From positions 812,001 to 876,000 of the forward strand of contig JAIGNY010003782.1 of NCBI GenBank assembly GCA_020152595.1: a DNA stretch of 64,000 nucleotides, read 5' to 3'. The first letter of the stretch is position 1, and each line of letters starts with the position of its first letter. The stretch comes from Chiridota heheva (Eukaryota > Echinodermata > Holothuroidea > Apodida > Chiridotidae). Positions 56,641 through 64,000 of the stretch are shown in pieces. The position numbers were made by a program, and so were the translations under genes. The notes beneath the pieces were generated by a model. The model saw nothing but the letters and a program-made list of their open reading frames with translations. It ran no database searches and was not told the DNA's origin.

Positions 56641-57715
56641 ACAAATGACATCTCACACTAAGTCCCACATGGCATCCCATGTCCCACATGGCATCCCATG
56701 TCCCACATGGCATCCCATGTCCCACATGGCATCCCATGTCCCACATGGCATCCCATGTCCCACATGGCATCCCATGTCCCACATGGCATCCCACCCCATG
56801 TCCCACTTGATATCCCATCCCATGTCCCACATGGCATTCCACCGTATCTCCCACATGGCATCCCACCCCAAGTCCCACATGACATCCCATCCCTTGTCCC
56901 ACATGGCATTCCACCATATGTCCCACATGTCATCCCACCTATGTCCCACATGGATCTCATCCACATTTATATCCAACATGGCATCCCATCCCTATGTATG
57001 GCATCCCTCCCTGTGTCCCACATGGCATCCCACCCTGTGTTCCCATGGCATCTCTCCCTATGTCCCCATGGCATCCCATCCCATGTCCAAATGACATCCC
57101 ACCTGATGTCCCATATGACATCCCACCTTATGCCTTGATCCCACCATATGTTCCACATCATATCCCTCCCAATGTCCCAATAACATCCATGGCATTCCAC
57201 ATAGCATCACATCCCATGCCCCATGTCTACCCTATGTCCCACACAGCCTCCTACTCAATGCCATCCCATGTCCCACATGACATCCCATCCCAAGGCATTC
57301 CACCCTATTTCACACATGGCATCCCACCCTATGACCCACATGTCATCCCACCCTATGTCCCACATGGATCTCATCCTACATTTATATCCCATATACATCC
57401 CTCCCTATGTCCCACATGACATCCCTCCCTATGTCCCACATGGCATCCCTCCCTGTGTCCCACATGGCATCTCTCCCTATGTCCCCCATGACATCCCACC
57501 GTATGTCCCGTAACAGTGGCTTCCCACCTTATGTCCCATATTGGATCCCACCATATGTTCCACATAACATCCCATTCCATGGCATTCCACCCTATATCCT
57601 GCATGGCATTCCACCATATATCCTACATGGCATTCCACCCTGTTCCACATGGCATCCCACCCCATGTCCCATATGGCATCCCACTTCATGTCCCACATGA
57701 CATCCCATAGGCTCC
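56641..57715. repeat. TCCCACATGGCATCCCATG minisatellite
   Basis: More than 50 units of 19-21 bp; the first eight (56660-56800) are identical, so recently amplified. Frames are open on both strands because of the repeat. Stray units appear at 57890-57930. Confidence 0.95.
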
Positions 57716-58644
57716 ATAAGAAGTCTCATCCTAGCTATCAGTCCCTGATTGAGCATACTATATATGAAGGTGTCAGTTCATATAATAACTTATATGCTAA
57801 TGACTTGTTGAATAAGAAAAAAAGGTGGAGTCAAATAATTATGCCTGATATAGGCCTTGGTGTATACCACATGGTATATATTATATCATATGTCCCGCAT
57901 GGCCCCCACCCGTCCCACATGGCATCCCTCCCTGTCCATATGCAATCACATTCTGTCACTCCCTGACTGAGCATACTAAATAAAAAAGTCTAGTCACTTT
58001 ATATCCTGTAGCAACTTTATGCAAATGACCACAATAATAAAGGTGGAGTTTAATAATCATGCCTGATACAACCGTTGGTGCCCAAATATTTTAAAAGAAT
58101 TTTAAGAATTTTAAATCTCCAGTGCTATGAGAGAGATGCTTGAAGATCTCTAAAGAATATTGCAAAATTATATCATTTTACAGTTATCTTCTAAGAAAAT
58201 ATCAAATGGTTTGTAGACTTTTTAAGGAAATTAGTCTTGAATCTGTCTTCAGTGTCTCTGAAAAACTAACATTTTTGAAGGAAATTCTAACCTTCCATAA
58301 GGATATCTAAAGAAACTTTAACATTTTCTGAGGAATTCTGAAAAAACTTTAACATTTCTGAGGAAATCTCAGAAAAAACTGTGGATGGCCCGACGGACAG
58401 ACGGACAAAATCGGTATTACATAGGTTCGCATTATGCTTCACATGCTCACCAAAAGGCTGTAAAATGGTCAATTCCTAACTGATTTTGATTGAAAATGAT
58501 GTTATTTTTATAAGTTTTTTTTGTTGCTTTTTAAGCAATTATTCTATCTTGCCAAAATCTGTCCACAGATCTCTTGATAAATGATCTCAGGTAAATGGAA
58601 GAATATTTTTGACAAAAGCTGCTCAAAAGAAAGATTCCTCTTAC
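57716..58644. other. Intron stretch with a diverged ~240-bp duplication
   Basis: 57735-57870 and 57955-58080 share CCTGA-TGAGCATACTA, AATAA-AAAGGTGGAGT and AATTATGCCTGATA. 58260-58380 has several TTTCTGAGGAAATTC motifs. No coding signal. Confidence 0.6.
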
Positions 58645-58866
58645 CACTCCATACTTGTACCCAACTGCGATCCTAGCGTCCCACACATACACCATGACAT
58701 ACGGGATGTAGGTGAGGAAGTACAAGACGGCTCCACACGCAGCAGCGAGATTGGCCTTGGAGAAGAACACGCTGATGAGAAAACACAGCATGATGGTGGA
58801 CACACTGAACGAGACCATGAAGAGCATTAGCACTGATATGTCACTGTGAGAGATGAGCTTGCCGTA
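58645..58866 (-). CDS. ABCA2-like: ABCA exon c: TM4-TM5
   Basis: Acceptor ttttttacag at 58867, donor GTG|GTAAGA at 58644; 222 bp, phase 0 in and out. It begins YGKLISHSDISVLMLFM and contains FFSKANLAAACGAVLYF, equivalent to the SRANLAAACG motif of ABCA1, and then YIPYVMVYVWDARIAVGYKYG. Both hydrophobic helices are intact. The first ~45 bases with the acceptor are repeated about seven times in the intron immediately upstream (58890-59460). Confidence 0.95.
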
Positions 58867-58889
58867 CTGTAAAAAAATATATATATATA

Positions 58890-59460
<571 letters not shown>

Positions 59461-59983
59461 AATGTTCAAGAGACCTATATTGCGAATGATTATTTAACAT
59501 CAACATAATAGTGCTCACAGTAGGCAATGGCATTCTCTTAACACATCATAAAAGACATGAGATTTTCTAAATTTGTTAATGTATTGAACACTGAATTTGT
59601 AATGTAATGAACATTTATCTGATTTCCAACTATTTTTTTTAGTAATTTCCAGTTTTTCTTAATTATGATCTCTATTTATGAGAAATATTATTTACCATCT
59701 TTCCTAAGTATTATATTTTTCCCAAGTGTGATATACCATTTGCCCAATTTCTCCAAGTAATGATTTAAAATTGTATCTTTTTTTTCTTCAACATCTGCCA
59801 ATTTTTGCTTCAGAGCCTTCCAAAACAAAGATAATTTATTTTCTTAAAAATGTCTGGTAAGAGGGCTGGTGTCCTGTCCACTGCCAGCTATGCTACTACA
59901 TCAAAACAAAATGGCAGTCTGAGGTATAGAGCTATGCACATTTGTGCAACAAACTTGTGTTTTATCCTCAAGAAACCTATGAT

Positions 59984-60543
59984 TGTTTGTTTGTTTGATG
60001 AGGGCTTAATGGCACCACGACAACGAGGGTCAAATTGTGCCTGAGAGGTTAGATCATTCTAGAGGTAGAAACAAAAGAAAACAGGGGAATACTGAGAGAA
60101 ATACAAGAACTAAAGGTCAGAAAGCTGGGATTGAGAGAGGTGCATGGGTGAAAAAAAATATAAAGTAGAGAGCGTGGGTGGGTGGGAGAGGAGGACTAAA
60201 TATGGTTGTAGAGGGTAGTATGATGAAGGAAGGAGATAATTTTATCCAGAGGGTTTTTCTGGAAGAGCTCGGCAATTGTTTTGTGGGGAGCGAGGGAAGC
60301 TCTGGGAAGGTTGTACAGGGGGAAAGCAAGGAGAACGTGATGGACTGTGAGGGTGCAATGGCAATTGTTGTAGAGGGGTTGGGGTGAGCCAAAAAGGAGG
60401 TGGGAGTGAGTGAGGTGGGTGTGACCTATTCTAAGACAAGCAATATGAATAATATGAACGTTGTCAACACGAGAGAGGTTGTGGATGGTGGGTTTGATCG
60501 TAATGGTGGACTGGATGATGTGGAGTTTGTTATCAATTTGGGA
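59984..60543 (-). mobile_element. Non-LTR 3' part (copy 9), next to exon b donor
   Basis: GTTTGTTTGTTTGATGAGGGC to GATGTGGAGTTTGTTATCAA, matching 18.25-18.79 kb (3' UTR and end of RNase H). It is 5'-truncated about 42 bp from the exon b donor and separated from it by an A-run and AATAATAAAG. Confidence 0.88.
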
Positions 60544-60584
60544 GTGATGAAAAAAAAAAAAATAATAAAGGTTTCTCTACTCAC

Positions 60585-60807
60585 TTTCATGATAACAATC
60601 AGAAGGAAAGAACTGATAAACATCATGATAAAGCTGTCTATAAACCAAGCGAGCCAATGCACGCCGTTCCCCAGCCCCATGACTTTCATCACTTCCTTCA
60701 ATCTACGTTCCTTCTCAAAGACGATACTTTTTATGATCATCGCCACAGTGAACACCCAAGCAAGGATCATCAGAAGAGGCAGAAGACCGGATAAGAGCAG
60801 CAGGAAC
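60585..60807 (-). CDS. ABCA2-like: ABCA exon b: TM2-TM3 with the intracellular EKE helix
   Basis: Acceptor tcttttcttacag at 60808, donor AAA|GTGAGT at 60584; 223 bp, phase 2 in, 0 out. It encodes TM2 (LLPLLMILAWVFTVAMIIK), then SIVFEKERRLKEVMKVMGLG, the coupling-helix region shared by all ABCA1-like proteins, then TM3 (FIDSFIMMFISSFLLIVIMK). A 5'-truncated non-LTR element lies about 42 bp beyond the donor. Phases fit both neighbours. Confidence 0.95.
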
Positions 60808-60934
60808 CTGTAAGAAAAGAAGTAGGATCATCAAAGGTAAACTCCCTTGCATGAGGTGAATATAAAACAGAGGAGGATATATAAAGCTGGCCACGGCACC
60901 AAACACCAATGGAAAAGTTCAAGGTCCATGGATA

Positions 60935-61625
60935 TGTAGCAATTAAAATCTGAGCAGATCAGCTTTTACTTTTGAAAAAATGCTAATGACTTTTAGTTTT
61001 CAAGTTATGGCTGATCAAAGTTTGATCAGTTCGTAAAGAGTAAGGGTGTATTTTTAGGGGTCCCCAAAAAATCAAATGCTTATTTAGTACGCAATGGTAT
61101 AGTAATTTTCTGGTTAATATGAATATTCAAGTAACCTTTGCCCTCACGTCGTTTGTGGGCTATGGACGCATGAAGTTTATTAATCTTTTGTGGATGATAC
61201 ATCTGTGAAATTTGCAGAAAACACTTTTCGGTCAAGTGCTTCTTGAAGTAATGCAACATATGTTATGTACGGACAGGGCAAACAGATCAAAATCTTAAAT
61301 TCTTTCAATTTCTTTCCCACTTTTTAGTCACTGAAAATGATGAAAATGATTTCCTTTCCAGAAATGTATCGGGGGTGCGGCAAAGACCCAAATGTGGTGG
61401 TGAGAATTTGTTGCTGCAGCATGAAATAAATGATTTACAAAGGAATATACCATGGTCGCCCTGTAATACATTACAAAATTTGCATAAAATATGCAAATTG
61501 TCACCCGAGAAAACGCTGTAAAATAGTAAGTGTTTACCTGATTTGATGAAATTTTGTTGCTACTATAATGGTTTTTAATAGATTTTAAGGAATTTAGCTA
61601 ATGTTACCTCTACATACCCATTTAC
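60935..61625. repeat. Interspersed repeat, longest copy
   Basis: From TTAAAATCTGAGCAGATCAG through the CCCTCACGTCGTTTGTGGGC block to TAGCTAATGTTACCTCTACA. Pieces of it recur at 26.74, 36.04, 43.08 and 24.94 kb. About 690 bp, no ORF; ends not defined. Confidence 0.75.
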
Positions 61626-61740
61626 CTTTAAGATTCAAATGAATTAATATCAACAGTGACTATTTATAACATCTGTGGCTACACCCATTCACACAAAACA
61701 TTACATCCGTTAGATATCAATAAATATGTCTTAATCTTAC

Positions 61741-61908
61741 TCATCATCAACGTAGCATGGATAGGGGAACTGCTGGAACCAGACACCAGGGCTGCTGCTG
61801 TTTACTTCGCTCAGCTCCTTGACGACGGCGCTTTCTATCAAGTCCTGAACGTACACAAACCCGCTATGTACATATGGTGCTTTCTCACGAGGCTTGGGCA
61901 CCCAGAAC
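61741..61908 (-). CDS. ABCA2-like: ABCA exon a: end of ECD1 up to the TM2 boundary
   Basis: Acceptor ccaaccacag at 61909 and donor GA|GTAAGA at 61740; 168 bp, phase 2 in and 2 out. It encodes RFWVPKPREK, then GFVYVQDLIESAV, then QQFPYPCYVDDE. The QxPYPCYVDD block is the ABCA1/2/4/7 hallmark just before TM2, with a conserved cysteine. VYVQDLIESA corresponds to the YxQDxVExA stretch of ABCA1. No earlier exon is visible between here and the right edge, so the upstream ECD1 exons lie outside. Confidence 0.92.
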
Positions 61909-62400
61909 CTGTGGTTGGGTAGTGTATGAGATTATGAGTTATGAAAACTGGCCAAAAATGTATGTGATTGCATTTATGATGAAAAAAGACTAGCAAAAAC
62001 TGGAAGAAGTTCAAAATAAAATCACAACACTACGAATCCGAACTACATATGCAAAGATGCAGGCTTTTCTAGTGTGGATGCACTTAAATCGCTATGACCA
62101 ACTTTAGGGAAAATGAGACAATTTTCATATTCTCTTTGACTTATTTTACAAAAAACAACAGTATGATAAATATAAGAAGCTATAACCAATTACTGTAAGG
62201 CTGGTATATTAAATGACAAGTCACATCAAATCATGACAAGTGACAAAATTATGTGAGATTTTGTGTGCTTAGAAGTTCTACCTTACTGCAGTAAACCAGA
62301 ACCAAAAGGTTTTGTGGTTCTAATGCCTTTTTTTTTTCATCAGCTAATTGATTTGCAAAATTTGTATCAACTGTCATGTCATTGCATAGCCTAAAATATT
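61909..62400. other. Intron stretch upstream of exon a, nothing recognised
   Basis: AT-rich; no further ECD1 exon is visible on the minus strand. Confidence 0.45.
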
Positions 62401-63300
62401 TGTTCCAGGATATTTAATCATAAGCCACACCCACTGTGCAGATCAATACAAATTGTTAACAACATTAGCATTTGCACAATTAATTAACAACATTATCATA
62501 GCAAGTTTGATACAAAAACGGTTGCTCATTTATCCTATTTCAAGAATTTGTCAGTAAGCCCTGCACTCATTAATATTTATGACATCACTACTACAAAATT
62601 AAAACATAAGTACTGACCATGACCCATCTGTGTACGACATATGGCATAAATCCTATATACCGTTCATGAGATACAGTATGGTGTTTACATCCTTAAGCCC
62701 TTTCACATTAAGCCACGCCTGCCATGCATATTAATGACATCTGTTGATAACATAAGCATGTACACAATAACCAATATTATTATACCCAAAATGGACATAC
62801 GCTTGCTCATTTATCACTTAAGCCCCGCCTACTTATTATTATGCATGAAATCACCACCAAAAACATCAGGGCACATCTGCAGACCATGAGCTATCTGTGA
62901 ATCACGCATGACGTGAATCCAGTTCATAGTTTTTGAGATATCGTGTTTACAAGCTTTTTGTTTACAAAATCATATTAAGCCCCTCCCACTACGAATATAG
63001 ATGAAAGTCAACTTTTTTATTCAATGAAAACGTACACACTAGCTCACATCATTTTAACAAATATGAAACAATACAAACATGTGATTGTCAAAATAAGAGC
63101 ATTTCAAGATTGTTATATTAAGCCCTGCCTACTGATTAAAATGCATGATATCACCACCAAAACAATAGGGCACATCTACCGACCATGGGCAATCTGTGTA
63201 CCAAATATGACCTGAATCCAGTTTACCACTCTTGAGATACCATGTACTAGCTCTTTACAGCAAAATCATATTGAGCTCCGCCCACTAACTCTAACAGAGG
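62401..63300. repeat. ~300-bp diverged tandem repeat, three units
   Basis: Units share TTAAGCC-CGCCTAC, ATGCATGAAATCACCACCAAAA, GGGCACATCTGC-GACCATG, GTGTACCAAATATGACCTGAATCC and TTGAGATA. Copies begin near 62400, 62690 and 62985-63115. Function unknown. Confidence 0.8.
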
Positions 63301-63893
63301 TGTTGAACTAACTACACATTTGATGAAAAGCATAGAAATAATGATAACGCCGCGGCTTTTGGCTTTATTATGACAAAAATTGGAAAGCCTTGAATACAGT
63401 TACAGTAAGTACAGTTAGAAATGATCAAGATAATATTATTTCAAGATCCTTACAATTATTTCCAGGACAATTAAGATTTGAGTAATTCTGGCTGCTTAGA
63501 AGCAATGGCTGCTTAGAAGCAATAAATTGATGTGTTGAGATTGAAGCAGACAGGTAATACTTCAGGCCTCAAAATATATCTAAAGACATCATGTCTGACA
63601 CATTTTAGGCATTGATTAAATACATATATATTTGCATGACATCAAAAAAATGAGAAAATCTATTTGTACAGGCCCATTATCAGACAGGACAGGCCTCTTT
63701 GCAAATATGGTGCAAGGTTCCCCCAAAAAACATAATTTTGGCCTTAAATTTGTGTTTATAATTGGAAAGGTTGGGTTGTGTAAAACCCATTATTATTCCT
63801 TTGTATTACTTTCTGGTCTCCAAACGTCCCCATCCGTGTACAAGGATCCCTTTGCAATTGGATCCCCCTGTGAGTAAGCCCAATTGTTTGTAA
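63301..63893. other. Intron stretch, nothing recognised
   Basis: AT-rich unique sequence; a plus 81-codon frame (63632-63877) has no support. Confidence 0.4.
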
Positions 63894-64000
63894 AAGTTTG
63901 TTTGTTTGTTTTATGAGGGCTTAATAGCACCATGACAACAAGGGTCAAATTGTGCCTGAAAGGTCAGATCATTCTAGAGGTAGGAAGGAAAGAAAACAGG
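63894..64000 (-). mobile_element. Non-LTR 3' end (copy 10), cut by the window edge
   Basis: GTTTGTTTGTTTTATGAGGGC and GTCAAATTGTGCCTGAAAGG up to the last base; the element continues beyond the window. Confidence 0.85.

Noticed and set aside
56561-57700. Many overlapping His/Met/Pro- and Cys/Gly/Trp-rich frames
   Set aside because: Both-strand products of the 19-21-bp TCCCACATGGCATCCCATG array.
61656-61922. Plus-strand 88-codon frame overlapping exon a
   Set aside because: It is the antisense shadow of the ECD1 exon, whose minus-strand translation matches ABCA proteins.

Overview
The window is animal genomic DNA, not bacterial. It is AT-rich, full of introns with GT/AG borders, minisatellites, (TA)n tracts and several classes of retrotransposon and short DNA transposon. 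The repeat content (RNase H-bearing non-LTR elements with a (CAAA)n tail, CR1/L2-like, Tx1/L1-like and RTE-like remnants, tRNA-derived SINEs, fold-back MITEs) suggests a marine invertebrate. The species cannot be named from the sequence.

One host gene is clearly present. It is a full-size ABCA lipid-type transporter of the ABCA1/ABCA2/ABCA4/ABCA7 clade, by eye closest to ABCA2, on the minus strand. I place 19 internal exons from 61908 down to 377. They run from the end of the first extracellular domain, through TM2-TM6, the complete first nucleotide-binding domain (Walker A, Q-loop, signature, Walker B, H-loop), the regulatory linker, TM7 and part of the second extracellular domain. The splice phases agree at every junction except one: the Walker A exon (52170..52351) carries one extra base and shifts frame. 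The 5' exons (TM1, most of ECD1) lie beyond the right edge. The 3' exons (rest of ECD2, TM8-12, NBD2) lie beyond the left edge.

Layout from left to right. 0-12.4 kb: the ECD2/TM7 exons, with a 65-bp minisatellite, a decayed tandem copy of one exon, and a MITE split by a retrotransposon. 12.4-33.7 kb: one 21-kb intron holding a degenerate RNase H-type non-LTR element with AP-endonuclease, RT and RNase H, plus ORF1 pieces (14.3-20.2 kb). The same intron holds a 27-bp minisatellite open in several frames (20.5-22.4 kb), SINEs, a 22-bp satellite split by a TIR element, and RTE-like and Tx1-like remnants. 33.7-38.3 kb: the linker exons. 38.4-41.7 kb: a CpG-rich mosaic insert of unknown nature inside an intron. 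43.4-53.6 kb: the NBD1 exons. 55-62 kb: the transmembrane and ECD1-end exons, with a tandem array of copies of one exon's splice acceptor.

Nearly all remaining open frames come from tandem repeats whose unit is a multiple of three or from AT-rich intron sequence, and I do not call them genes. The main points for a second look are the frameshift in NBD1, the two cases of partial exon duplication next to (TA)n tracts, the same-orientation bias of the non-LTR copies, the CpG-rich mosaic block, and a possible nested small secreted protein at 22.8-23.0 kb.
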